A DNA stretch of 64,000 nt from Balaenoptera acutorostrata. Taxonomy: Eukaryota; Chordata; Mammalia; Artiodactyla; Balaenopteridae. The DNA is taken from contig NC_080071.1 of the NCBI RefSeq assembly GCF_949987535.1, forward strand, positions 22,219,032 to 22,283,031. Direction: 5' to 3'. This document shows positions 36,213 through 49,179 of this stretch, piece by piece. The notes under the pieces are model-generated. The model did no database searches. It was not told where the DNA came from and saw only the letters and a program-made list of their open reading frames with translations. The first letter of the stretch is position 1, and each line of letters opens with the position of its first letter. The position numbers and the translations under genes were made by a program.

Positions 36213-38767
36213 TTTCTGGTCTTAATATGCAACTCTGTAAACATTGATAGTGAACCAGTCGGTGTCACAATCAATCCTTTGTAAGCTTTTTTTTTGGTCC
36301 TGAACACTACCATATATTCCAGTGCTGAAAAGCATTTAAATACCTTTTGTTGGCTAAAAACTGACAAAAATTGAAAGGTAGAGCAACTGAATAGTGAATT
36401 TTTAAATTTAATAACTACGATAACATGTTATTCAGAGCAATATTTCCTTCAGCTTAATTTTGTCTTCTGGAGAGAGGCTTCAAAATATGTTTTGTGACAA
36501 AAAATGTTCTATGACCTATAAGGTCTCTAATTTCCAGGTATAAAATTCTTTGATCTGTTCAACTCTCAAAAAATTAGTATACAACACAAGCACTTTCCAT
36601 TTATACTAATAACCTCTTCAGCATTACCTGTATTCATCCATCCATCCACCTACCCACCTTCTCAAGTTATCTGTAACATGGCTGACATGTAATCTGTCTT
36701 TATTATGAGCTATGCTGTGTTATCTTTTTCTCATTTGTCCTAAAATTACTATTTTTCAGGAGCTCTTTCATTCTCCCTCCCAGAGTTTTATAAACCCGTT
36801 CTTGCTTACTCTCTCCGCCTCACTCACTCACCCACACCCCAGATATCTGTTACTATTTCTTCCTGAGAGGCCTGTGTGACACAAAGAGACTCAGAAGGTT
36901 TCTATCATCGCCCCCCACCCCCGCCCCCCCTGCCCCCGACATAAGGCAGTCTCTCCTGAGATTCAATTTAGGAGAACGTCTCCAGGAGACATATATCGAA
37001 AACCAGTGCTGAATTATTCTTATCCTTATTTAGAAGCCCCAGAAATCTCTCCACTTATCTTTGGACCCTTCCCAAATATCATGGGTTTGTATTATGATGT
37101 TAGGTTTAGCTTTAGTATTTTTTTACTTGTACCTTTTCCAGATCATGCTAAGCATTTTGTGGAGTTTTGGTTTCTAGGCAATAGGGTCTTGCTGGAAAAG
37201 AGTGTGTAACAGTAGCGTGTCCAGTGTGGAGGTGTGGCAGAGAATTCACCCAGGGAGGCCTCTGGGTCCTCTCCCTCACTTAACTAGGGCAGCTGTGCTT
37301 TTTGACACACTGATCTGCTGCGAAGACTTCTTTTTGGGGGGTAAGGGGGTTGGGGAGGTGAGGAGGAAGAAAGGTAGGGTAAGGTTATAAAATGACTTGT
37401 CTACTGTGATTTCTCTCTTGGTTTGAAACAAATGCTGAGATCAGCTTCCTGTTTTATACCTGCAAGAGTCTGGGGTTTTTTTGTTATAAAACCGAAAGGT
37501 TTTTTTCTGTGTCCCTGCTCACCCAAATCATTTTAAAATATGGTAAACAAGGCTAATCTGGTAACTGGGTAGACATTTCAGTCTACAATTTGACTCTCTC
37601 CAGTTTAATTCACTTAAAATATTAATTGAGTACCACTCTACGTAAAGCATTGCTCTATTCACCGTCCTAAGGCAAAACTGCCTGAATGTACCATGTTGAC
37701 TAAACATGGGCTTAGATATTTGCCACAATAGCTCCTTTAAATTCAGGAGCTTTGAAGAAGAGACAGAAATACAATGAATTACTTCAAGTCTAGATTAAAG
37801 GAAACGGCTGGCTTCTATGGTGAGGCCCTACCATACCATCCAGAGGCTTCATTTATGTTCTCTGCCTTTTTCAGATTGTGCTAAGCCACAGCCGTCACCA
37901 CTACTTGAAAAACTGGGGTCTAATTAATGAGGAGATTTGCCTTCTCTGCCTATTCCTGTCAACCTTATTTCAATTCACAGGGTCAGTCGTTAGACTCAAA
38001 GTCAGCTGACTCCATTCTTCCCCTTTCCTAGAAATCACATGCCTATTGTTAAGATGCTGGATCATTAAAAGTCAGAACCACAGAGCATCAGTGCTGCCTA
38101 CTCTAGACGCCTCCTCTTCCAGCTCATGGAGCCGGATGAGCTCATCCTAATTACACGGAAAACTGAAGGTCAGTGCATCAAATTAATGCAGCAGCATATT
38201 TCAAAGGGGCGTATGACCTCCCCTCCCTATTACAATTCGGTCAGTGAAAATGGTTCTCTCCTCCCCGCTGCCAATATTGTCAACAGGCATTCAGCAGAGA
38301 ACAATCGGGAGTATTGAAACATGTAATTAAGTACTGCTTAAAACTACTCTATTCTAATTAATAGAGCCAATTTGCACAATATGTAATCTTTTCAGTTCTT
38401 TAGTGCAGTCCAATGGTCTTCAGTAAGCAGCTCTAATCTCCTCAGGCTCAGGAAAGAAAAGCTATTTTCTAACTCTACTCCCCTTTTAAGAGCAGGGGAT
38501 AAATGCCAGCCGGTATTTTGCATGTTAACTCTACTGGCGTCAAATCTGGGATTCTGGCAAAGGGCTAGCTGCTGTTGGGTTTCCAGCCAAAACTCAACCA
38601 GGGACAAACGCAAGCAATATGCTGACATTGTGCAAGACAGAAACTGGGTGACATGTAAGATTTGGATTTTAATAAACGGAGGTAGTTTTGAAACCAAAGA
38701 TCAAGTCTAAAATTCCATTATTTTTCTAAAGCTCTGATTTAGCAAATCATCAGCCAAGGAAACATAC

Positions 38768-38826
38768 CTTTGCATTTGTTCGTTGTCTTATCCAAAATTG
38801 CCTTCGTAGAAACAATTTTCCCGTAT
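38768..38826 (-). CDS. RBMS1: RBMS1 coding exon, residues about 85-103 (RRM1)
   Basis: This 59-bp exon starts with the A completing a Pro codon, encodes [19 protein letters not shown] and ends on the first base of a Gly codon. The acceptor is TTTTCCTTAG and the donor GTATGT. It covers RRM1 strand 2, the loop, and the first Lys of RNP1 (KGYGFVDF, completed in the next exon). RBMS1 and RBMS3 are distinguished by DKTTNKCK here versus DKNTNQCK as recalled. The preceding exon, with RNP2 LYIRGL, is not in the 25 kb that follow, so this is the first exon in the window in transcription order. Confidence 0.97.
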
Positions 38827-40867
38827 CTAAGGAAAAAAAAGAGAAAAAAAGAAGTTATAACTGAGGAACCTTTATTAATGTCTAAGTCCAGAGAACACAC
38901 ACACTTATCAAACATCTGCAAACTTTCAAGTACAAAATGTTCTTTACTAGGGGACAGGAAATGAGAATTCTAAACACAAACTAAACTAAAAAGGGGGAAC
39001 AGCTAGGCCTCTCATTTGAATCTTTGGATTACAGTTTGATGTTTAGCTTTGAGGAATCAGGTACTTACCTGATGATCTTGGGACCAAAAAAATGGAATGT
39101 GAGCTCTATAAAAATAGTTTCGCCTAGTAACACCATGTCTGTGGTCAAATACAAACCCAAAGGCAAGGCTACAGAAGTGTTAATGGAAAGTACTAAGATC
39201 AACATAGCCTTTATGAACTAATCACGGTGGGAAAGCTGCCTGGATCATATCTATTCATTTCGCTTTTGCAGGCAGCTCTGCATGGCTCTAGATCACCACA
39301 GAAGGGTGCGTATGTGTATATATCTCTAACACACTTGATGTGTTATTTAAATATTTTAAATGTGATATTTAAAACAGGTCTTTTTTACCTAAGATTTTGC
39401 CAACTGTTTATAAATACATTTATTAAGACCTCTTTTAATGCTGTAATAATAGTTATACGGTGTACTCACTAATGTGTATGCAGGCACGTGTGTGCAAGAA
39501 ATAGGCAATACAAAAATATAAAACAATGAATCAGGAATTAAGCATTACTTTTATGAGGGTTTGTATGAAAAATGTGTTCAAACTCCTTAATGTACAACAG
39601 AAGTTGGGAGAAGAAGGAAAAAAATTCAGATTATTAAAATTGAGGGCACTGCTATCAGAAACAAAGGCGCAGCAGAGTTTAAGTATATGTACTACCTACA
39701 TCCTTTCACAGTGACCAGACCACAATGCAAAGCACCGCTATCTATGTTTGTCTTCTAAAAACGGAGAAGAAAAACCTTTTAAAACATAACTCTTAAAAAT
39801 TACTAGGTCTTTGGGGAATGCACATAACATACTTGAGGTATCTGAGACATTTCCCCATTTATATGTGGCAAATTCCAAAATTTTACTTTCCTATGTATTT
39901 ACTTTAAAAATTTCACATTTTCTCTAATACTACTTTCTTGTGATTTCTGCTGAGGACTAAAAAGGCTCTTAAAAGTTTTAGAAAACGGAAGTATCTGTGC
40001 GGCACTTTAAAATATTTTAAATGTTGCAAGTTTCTATTTTATGTATTGAACAAGCTGAAAGATACTTATCTAGAAGAAACAAATGGCTTGGGCCACCTCT
40101 CTCCCTCAGTTAATCTTCACTCTGTGTAATCATGTAATCAAATGATTACTAACTGGGCACATGAAAGTAAAGATAATTTAAGGTTCAAATGACAATTACA
40201 TCCAAGAGGCATAAGGCTACACAAACACCTTCAATTCCCTGTAGAGATTCTGAGTACTTATAACAACCTTAACACAAGTCACTAAGCTTACAAAAAAAAA
40301 TTTTTTTTAAACTCTGCAAAACAGAAACAATAAGTGATTTAAAGACCACCTTTTAGCAACCATTTGTCTACCTAGGTTATTGACAGCTTGATATTTACCA
40401 GCGCTCTCTCCTTTGCACAAGTTTTAGCTGAAAACGCTTTTAGACTGCATCCCTATCACAGCCTTTCCAAAAGTAGGGAAGAAAACTGGTTATGACTCCA
40501 ATGTAGGATAAGGGGATTGGGAGTCACAGAGATTAAGAGACTTTGCTTGCGGTCACAGAGTTCAGGGTCTTTTGTAAACCAAACAGAAGAAAGCAAATTT
40601 AGAGAAGGTCAGGGGCTGGCCTCCTACCCTTCTGGTTCTGCTCTCCACATTAATAATGGGGAAGAAGACATGGAGAGAGGAAGATGTGGGCAGCAGGAAA
40701 AGTGAAGAGGCTCCTGAGAGCACTAGACTCAATCCATGCCACACTCTACTCCGGTTTGGGTTCTCTTTGATCTTTGCTACACGTGACACTTCTCCTCATT
40801 TCCACACCTATGCTTCTAGGACCCTCACTCTCAGGACCTCATCCTACCTTTCTGGGCACTCTTTCAG

Positions 40868-40893
40868 TGTTTTGTTTTGTTTTGTTTTTTTTG
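40868..40893. repeat. (TTTTG)n simple repeat
   Basis: Four imperfect TTTTG units ending in a T run. It lies in the left part of a pyrimidine-rich, L2-like region (40780-41600). Confidence 0.75.
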
Positions 40894-41329
40894 ACCCATT
40901 CAGCTTCCTCCTCTCTCTCCTTAACCAAGTATTTTCATCACATTTGATAATCAGTCCTTAACCCTTTCTTTTCCTAGGAAATATATCCAGTGCCACAGAT
41001 TTAATTAATACATCTCCTTTGATGAAGCCCATTTCTCCTTCCTGTTTTTTTTCTTTAATCTAATCAAAGCTTTAGTTTTTGTCTTCTTCTTTTTACTTAA
41101 CTATCTTAATATCTTACTAAGATACTTAAATATCTAGTTAAATGTTACCTCATGTCCATTATTTTCTAAATCCCACCCCCAAAGAACCTCAAACACATTT
41201 TCCTTGTCTCCTCTTCATATCTCGTTTCATTCAATAGCATCATCACATTCCCAATCTTCCACCAAGCTGGTGGTCCTTGAGACATCTTCAACTCAGCCAT
41301 TCCTGAATCCAGCCAGTCAATCACTCTTC

Positions 41330-41595
41330 TGAGTTTTGCCTCTGACATGTGTGTAATATTCACTCCTTCCCTTCACTGTGCCTACACCTATACAAAAGGC
41401 ATATCGTAGTTCTTGCCTCTAGCCTCTCTCTGGTCCTTCCAACCCAGTCTGCTGCATTACTCTGCCTTAAACACCACTTTGAACATGGTTCTCTTATCTC
41501 TCCATTGCCCCCTTCTATCCATGCTTGAACTTAAAGAACCTGTTGTAACACTAACTTTTCCACGAAACTATCCCTAATCTCCTCAACCATTTAGT
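41330..41595 (+). repeat. Probable L2-type LINE relic
   Basis: A CT-rich stretch with CTTGCCTCTAGCCTCTCTCT, CTGCTGCATTACTCTGCC and TTTTCCACGAAACTATCCCT, resembling the 3' region of L2. The call is by general resemblance; the borders are uncertain. Confidence 0.4.
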
Positions 41596-41639
41596 GGGCG
41601 ATTTTATAAGAAACCAGAAAGAGTTTTTACTCAGTTCCT

Positions 41640-41765
41640 AAAGTTCTAGGCACTTTGTATGTATGATCTTATTTAACTTCACAACAATCTTATGAGGTAG
41701 CTGTTACTATTCCCATTTTTGCTAATGGGAAAACAAAAGCTCATAGAAATTTTCAGACTAAGATC
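41640..41765 (-). repeat. MIR SINE relic, antisense
   Basis: Contains GATCTTATTTAACTTCACAA, CTTATGAGGTAGCTGTTACT and TTCCCATTTTTGCTAATGGG in antisense MIR order. Confidence 0.75.
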
Positions 41766-42655
41766 TTGCCTAAAACCTCAAAGCTCAAAAACAGTTAAAG
41801 TTTTCAGTGCAATTTATCTACAACATAATTTTGAGAAACAATGTTTCCTTTACATACTCAGAGTATGAAAGGTGAGGAAAAAAATGGAAGATCTCTTCTA
41901 TTAAGGGATTGGAATAGATGTATTTTTCAAACCGAAGCAAGTTTTTTGTGTGTTTGTTTTAGACACAAGAAATAAATATGTGGTTCATGATTGAAGGAGG
42001 GATGGGGGGGGTGTGTGTAGGAGAAGAAATACGTCTGAATTTTATCGGTTTTACTTTCTATTGTGGTTTTCATCAGGATTTGTGGGTTAACACTGAAAGC
42101 CCATGACTTCCCAGAAAGTCAAAACAGTTTTCACTCTGTGGTACTACTGCATACCAGCCTGCATGCAGTCAGAGGCTCAGTAAGACGCTCCTCTGGAGTT
42201 ACCTGGGGTGGTGGTGGGGCGGGGTTTTGAAGGGTTTTCCTCTCCTACAAAATCTTTTTCTGTGAGCTGTTCACTCAGTTAGCTTCTCAGGGGCTGATGC
42301 AGTCACCGTGTTGTGGGAATGGAGTACAGAACAAGTTCTTCTGATGACATGAGAAAGGATCTACAATGTGGGGAAGAGTCGTCTGGCAAATGACACCTCA
42401 AGGAACGGGAAAAGGGGGCAGCAGGGTTCAGAGCGGTCCCGATTCCTCTCTGCTAGTCTTATCTGCAGTAAGATTTAATAATGTGAGGCAAGGGATGGGA
42501 TGGTGGTGGGGGGAGAAGTCATTACAGATGATTAACATTTAGTCTAATTCTATTGTTGATCAGCAGTGCCTGCAAGAGTAACAGATATCTGGGTAGACAT
42601 TCATAAAGCAACCAGATTTTCACCTCCCCTTGTTCCTATCTGCAACTTAATTTGT

Positions 42656-42678
42656 AAAAAAAAAAAAAAAAAAAAAAA
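42656..42678. repeat. A23 homopolymer
   Basis: Uninterrupted A run. No SINE body or target-site duplication is obvious next to it. It gives the poly-Phe stretch in a spurious minus-strand ORF. Confidence 0.9.
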
Positions 42679-43977
42679 GTCAAGTAACAGGGACATAGGA
42701 TTTATTAGGAGAAAACAGGCCTCCTGACTGGCAGAATTCACACTCCAAGGACACCAAGGAGATGCATGCCCAAGAAAGCAAGCTGCAGAATTTAATGGGG
42801 AAAATGTGAATATGAAGATTCTTTGGGTTTTACCCAGCTTCAAAGTAACAAGGCTCAGACGCACAGTCCTGGCTACCCAGAATATAATATTCTTTGCTGA
42901 GAGTAGATTAATCCACTCCAGAGGAAGCTCTGACAGTAAAAGGATAAAGAGTAATTAAGAGACATGACTACAGGATAATGAGAATTTCAAAGGGAGAGGA
43001 TAGGATAACAAGTAAAAACTCACATTTAAACCTATTGGCTAATAAAACCTTTTGCTTAGAATCTACCCAAGTTTCTTTTGTTTGTACCACAGCTTTTATC
43101 ATTTCTCCATTTCCATTTCTTCTTTCATCTGCTATAATATAAAATCTAAGCATATTTTAGTTTGCACTTACTAAAATAAAGCTTCATTTTCTCCTCTGCC
43201 CCCCATCACTTAGTCCTTCATTAATTCTCTTTTTGATAATTTACCATAATTACAAAAGAAATGCGTATTTGTTGTTATTAGAAGACACAGAAAAAGTAGA
43301 CTGAAATATCAGAATCACCTGAAGTCCTGAATACGAATGTTAAATGGATTGATGCGTATCCTTATAGATTTTGTCCAGTGTGCACGTACAAGTGTGTGCA
43401 CATGGCACTCAGGCGCGGACACATACTCTCCTCTCTCTCATCTACTAGGGAACTTGGAGCTTTTGAACATGGCCAGTTACAAGCCAAGGCTCTGGAGAAT
43501 AGAGTCCATTCCACCCACCACCAACAGATGGCAGTAAGGGTTGACGAGTTATTTTAATATTGGTCATCCCAGTTGGAAACTCATTTAAGGCACCATAGGG
43601 TCATTGGCAAGGTTTATGTTAGTTTATTTTACAAACGTTATTAACCTGAAAAAAGCAATGGGTGTGTGGGAAAAAACAGTAAGAAAAAGTGTACACCTAT
43701 AATGTAAACAAAAACTGATTGTGAAAAAGGGCGGGATATTGCTCATGCGTATAGGATGATTGCTTTTGTTTGTTTTAATAGCTGAACTGCCTTTGAAGGA
43801 CAAAGAAACTTACCACCGTGAGAGAGGCTGTGCCCATGCAAATGACCATAATTAGCAAGAAGGAGGGAGAGGGGATTGAAATGAGAAAAAAACAAAACCT
43901 CTATGGGCTATCAAATCAGCGTCCACAATGGAAAGCCTATGACCTAGTGAGTTAACTCAGGGGAGTAACAGAAGTAA

Positions 43978-44165
43978 CAGCTTACATTTACACAGCTTTT
44001 ATGTTATGTCAGGCACTGTTTTATGTGATTTAGGTCAATTATTTTAATCTTCACAGCGACCTTTTGAGTAGGTGAAGTTTTATTCCCACTGTGCAGCTGC
44101 GAAACGAAGGAGCGGAGTGAGTAAGGGACCCACTAAAGGTTACACAGCAGCAAAGAAGGGAGACA
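43978..44165 (-). repeat. MIR SINE relic, antisense
   Basis: Contains TGTCAGGCACTGTTTTATG, AATCTTCACAGCGACCTTTT, TTATTCCCACTGTGCAGCTG and AAGGTTACACAGCAGC in antisense MIR order. Confidence 0.8.
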
Positions 44166-47100
44166 GAAGTTTGCTTGGCCAATCACGGTGACGAGTGCGG
44201 AAACTTCGGTCACCAGCCACAGACCGTTCCAGAGGTTCAAAGCTGCTCCCACTGTGCATCTGCACAGCTCCAAACAAGTGGCATGAGGATGAGGGCAGAC
44301 CCTGGAACTGCTAAAGCCTCTAACACAGACGCTGATAACATTCAGAAAGTTGTTCCCTGACTTTCTGGGTAGACAACATTGTTCTATTTGGAATAAGAGA
44401 CCCAAGAGAACAAACGTGTCAGTGAAGAGGAGGTATGGCTGGCTTTAAAGCTTAGAAGGAGTAATGCAGGTATCTATTTGGTGGGAATAGATTTGGGAAC
44501 GAGGAGCCCTTTGTTATTCTGGACTTGTGGGGGAAAAGGGAAAATAATTCACAGACATACACCCACACCCGGATGATACGGTACAGGCAGTTTTCTAACT
44601 TGCTTTTTTTTTGCTGCTTTACCTTTCCAATGGCCTCCCAGGATAAGGGGATTTCCTACAATTTGCTTTAGGTCTTCTAACAGTGGTTGAATAGCGGAAG
44701 GAAAAGAAAGTACAAATTACATTCATTTTGCTAATAGCAAAGTTTGCTGGACAATGAGGCCTAAAAGAGTTCTCTAGTTCTGCTTTCTAGCAGAAGGAGT
44801 CATTTATCCATGTTATCCTGAATCCTCAGTACCTTGAATAATTCAGCTCATTCTATTTTCTTTATCTACTTGGTATAGGAAGTGGTAAGCCTTTGAGGAT
44901 GAGGTATTATGTATGTGAAATTTTAAAATTAGGCAATCAATATCAGACAGATTTCCTAAGACTTCACCTTTTTGGCCCTGAAGAGTTTCACTGTTTCTAT
45001 AAGACTTCTAAGATATACAAAAATTAAAGGTAAGGAAAGATATTCCATTTTTAATTCCAGTCGTTTTGGCTTAACTCTTAATATTCGTTAACTGCCCCTT
45101 CCACTTGTGCGGTATGTCTGGATGTGCTTTGTGCATACAGGATTCCTGGAATATGGAACAGAACAGGAAGCTGCACCTGATGCAGCTGGAATGGAAACCA
45201 GGGTGTGAAGAAGGAAAATGCTTGGCAGGAAAAGCTGCTACAGCCCTAAAGGTCAAAACCAAACCTGGTGCTGAAGGTGAATGGAATGCAGGAAAGACAA
45301 CTACAGTCAAGAAGGAGGCCAGACCAAGAAATCAAATCAAGCCTCACATATTTACAGCACGTCTCCAGCATGCCCTTCACCATCCAAGGCCTATGAAATG
45401 TATGTAAGATGCCATTCCTGCCATCGAGGGGGATAATTTGGCGGGGGCGGGGGAGAGGAATGTAAGAAATTTTTAATATTAAAAAATAATTAAGAATATT
45501 GAGATCCTGTATGATGAATGCTAAATAAAAGGAGCATAAACGTAGGATGAAGGTCAAGTTCAGCAAGAAAGACTTTGGGGAAAACAGAAATTCAGGTAGG
45601 CCACGGAAGACAATAAACAGAAGAATCTGTCTAATGCGAGCTGCGTGGGGAGGATCGGAAACCAAGTCTGAAAAGGTCCTAGAGGGCCTTGGGTTCTAGG
45701 AAAAGGAGTCAGGGAACAGAGTGTGGCTGGAGGTTTTGCAACTGCGGAATGATATGATGAAAGCAGGATTTTAGTAAGATTAATGAAAATCTTGTGGCTA
45801 GAATTAGCAAAGAGAGATGTCACATTTTTGGTTTATTATTACTATTATTTTTTTGGCTCTCCGTACTCAAGCAATAACACTCAAGTTCAAGAAGTTACCG
45901 TGGAGGGCTGAGGAGAGCTAGGAGAAGAATGGAAAGGTTCTAAAAGACAGGAAAGTTTTTAAGACAGAGGACTTCTTCTAACTAGCCTTAAATGCTTTTA
46001 CTTAACATCTGAGAAAAATAACCTATGGTATCTGTGTCATAGAAAGCTAGTGGCTTGCCTCTGTGAAGGCAGAGGAGATGGAGGAAAGGAATCATCATGG
46101 TTCACTTTTCTGAACTATCCTGGAAAGGACAGTGAATTTCAGCCCCAGTCCCAGACCTCGAGCCTGCAGATTAATTTAGCAGAAGTGCACACCATCCTCA
46201 GGTGGTCCAGCCCTCAGCCAGACAGGCTGCTTTATGACACGTGAGCTGCTGGAGAATAAACTACAGAAGCTTCGGGACAAAGTATCATGTTTTTCAAGAG
46301 AAACATATACATCTACGTATCTAGTTTTTCATAACACTGAAATTTTAAGATAAACACATTCTTTCAGAACACAAATAAAATTGGTAATTTACACCCAGAT
46401 TTGGGATGAATATAGCCTCTTCTGACTAAATTCAGAACCACTCCTGCTACCCTGCCTTTTCAACATTCCTGCTGGCACAGCTAATCTATTATAAATGCTA
46501 TACAAAAGTAACAATTGATGCTGTGTACTGCATGTATGGCTTGAACTAAATAATTCATATAGAATGAATATTAAAACTACCTCATTAGAAATGGCTAAGA
46601 TGCACTTTTTGCCATATTCTATGAAAAACTTGTACCTCTCTTCTAAACGAAAAGAACACTATAAAGCATTTGATTTATTATATAGATTTGCTATTATAGC
46701 TTAGTATCCAGTCTATTATGGTCTGCAATCAAGGTAAAGTAGCTTTACACTATTTTCTGGTTTTTTTAAGAGCACACAGCACACAAAGGGTCACTGACAC
46801 TATCTTCTGACAGTATTTTTGTCACAAGTCACCGTACTGCAGCACTTACAGATGCAGTCACAGATGGTCAGGACCAAATTAGTGCTCCCAAGTACTAATA
46901 TGTCAGAGGAAAATAATACTTGCTGAAAATGGAACCCAGAATTTTGCAAGTAAAATGTAGATTATCTAACATAAAAATGAGTCCTGAAAAGTCTCAAAAC
47001 ACTGATAAATGTCTAACTTTTCAAACAAAGGCAATTTAACTATATAAAGTGGTCTTTTATTTCTGAGTTGAATTTATGAACTGACAATGATAGAGCATTT

Positions 47101-47269
47101 AAAAAATTTTCTTCCTCTCCCAACAAAACCTGTAATGTATTTTCTTTGCTTTAACAATCTCACCTTCAGGATGATCTAGTACTTTACGAGAAGGAAGACT
47201 ATTATATTGGGAAGCCGATGGAGTTGCCGAGAGAGAGACCTCTTTTCAAGGGCTCATTCGGCCAGTAAC

Positions 47270-47425
47270 CAGCTCTGTGCTTCTGGTGTGGGTGTCTGGC
47301 CTCAGTGTCTCCATCTGTACCTACCTATCACCTAGGGCGTGATAACATCTAACTCACGGCACTGTTATTAGGGGGCCAGCACAGTGCTGGCACATAACAG
47401 ATGTTTGGTAACAGATAAATGTTAA
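47270..47425 (+). repeat. MIR SINE relic
   Basis: A 3' MIR half: CCTCAGTGTCTCCATCTGTA, GGCACTGTTATTAGGG, CCAGCACAGTGCTGGCACAT and AACAGATGTTTGGTAA. Confidence 0.7.
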
Positions 47426-49179
47426 CCTTTTCTCCCCATGCCCCCCTGACCCTGGCCCCGGAATTCTTTGGAATAACAGCACTTCCAATTCTAACCACTG
47501 GAGAGCACTAGACTACTCTCCTCACCTTCATAATGACATGGTCCTAAGCCACAAAATGTTGAGAAACTGTAGACCTACCATCTTTATGGTTACTTTTCAG
47601 TACAGATCTTTGCATAATGAAACCCCTCAATATATATTGGTTCAGTGAATGAAACATAAACATGGAGTACACATTTTTTCCCCTTAAAGTGTTTGGTGTG
47701 GGGAATTCAGGGAGGTTGGCAGTTGCAGGGAGCAGGGAAATACTACATTTTGCCTTGGAAAATGAACATGGATGGCCTTGTATTTTATCCCAATTTAGCT
47801 TATAAAAACAAATGAGGGAAGCAAGGTAATTTAGGTGTTTAACAGGGAATTAAAAATTGCTACCGAAAAGGAAACTGTAAAAGGTTGCTGGGGGAAAAAA
47901 ACCCCAAAACACCGAGAAGAGTTTTGGTTCCTAGACCTGTTGCAACTATCTCTAAATTTCTGCTTTTTAAAAGAAATCAAAACTAGAAAGCTTTTACACA
48001 CACACACACAGAGTACCAGAGAACTGTTTCAGAATCTGTAGAAACTGAATGCACTAAACTTCAGCACCGAAAACCATAAATGACTGCTTCATTCAAAACA
48101 AGAACAGCATGACAGAGAGTAAAAGTAAACATGCTCTCCGAAGCAAAACAGAGTTATCTGAAACTATTAAAACAGAGTGTGCAAATTACCTAGAACTTTC
48201 TCTTGATTCTGACACAAGCTAAAAAAGGACAGAGTCAAATTGGACATTTCCTAGACTGAACACTAATGTTGGCTTTGATCCAGGACACAGCACCAGCATA
48301 TCAATTTCCAAATGCTGTCAGGCCATCCTTTTTTTAAGTAATAAATCCTGACTGCCCCATGACCTTGAAAAGCCCGCCTGAAGAACAGAATGAAAAGGAA
48401 AATGATATCTATTTTACTCACTTCAGCTCTTAAGAAATCTGGGGATATAATATAAATGTATCATTAGTAAAAAAAAAAAATACACTTGAGCTGATAGGCA
48501 AGGGAATGTTAATGTAGCCTGCCAGCACAGTTGATGTTTCTAAACTTAGATATTTCGTTCAAGGGTCACTTGTGACAGTGGTCACGTCTCTGAAGAGCGG
48601 ATCGGATGGAAAAGGATAAATAGGGCTCCCACACTGGCTTCCTACTGGTTTGCTTCTGAATAAGATCGTCCTTAGACGCTGCAGATAAACAATCATTCCA
48701 AAGACAAGAGTAGTAGGGCTCTAAAAATTTACAATCTTAAAACTTAAGAAAATCAGAGAGGAATTACCTTTATGAGAAAGAAGGGAACCAAAGAGAGTCA
48801 CATGCTGTAAGTTACTTTAGTATCAGTTTTACAATATTACCGTATTTCAAATGAAGGTAATATGCCTCACTCTCAAGATAGCTTGAATTTACTGCATTCT
48901 CCAGAAGATGCAAGTAAGGGGGCTGTGAATGAAGATTGAGGCTAAAAGTGCTTCTTATTTACATGACCTAATCAGTAACGATTTTCCAATCTTGGTTGTT
49001 TTGAGAAAACCTGCATAATAGGAGAGGTGCTAATGGAAAGGAAAAATACCATTCTGATTCTTTAAAAGATCAGAAAACTAGATTCTAGAAATGAAAGGCA
49101 GGTAAGGCTAATGCTGATCTGAAGTGAAATTTCCAGAATGGATTGGTGAAATAGAAGGTTAGCAAGACTGGTGAAAAGA

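Larger units (their letters stand above)
33414..38767. other. RBMS1 intron, 5.4 kb, inside RRM1
   Basis: The intron holds A-rich runs at 33623-33765, a G11 run near 33976, a CHR SINE (34541-34826), a GT-rich microsatellite (36175-36212) and C/G-rich simple sequence at 36906-36940 and 37330-37380. I see no gene; the remaining sequence is unassigned. Confidence 0.6.

Noticed and set aside
45246..45665. 139-residue minus-strand open frame, the longest in the window
   Set aside because: It has no domain-like pattern and mixed low-complexity hydrophobic composition, lies inside the long intron, and overlaps equally long frames on both strands.
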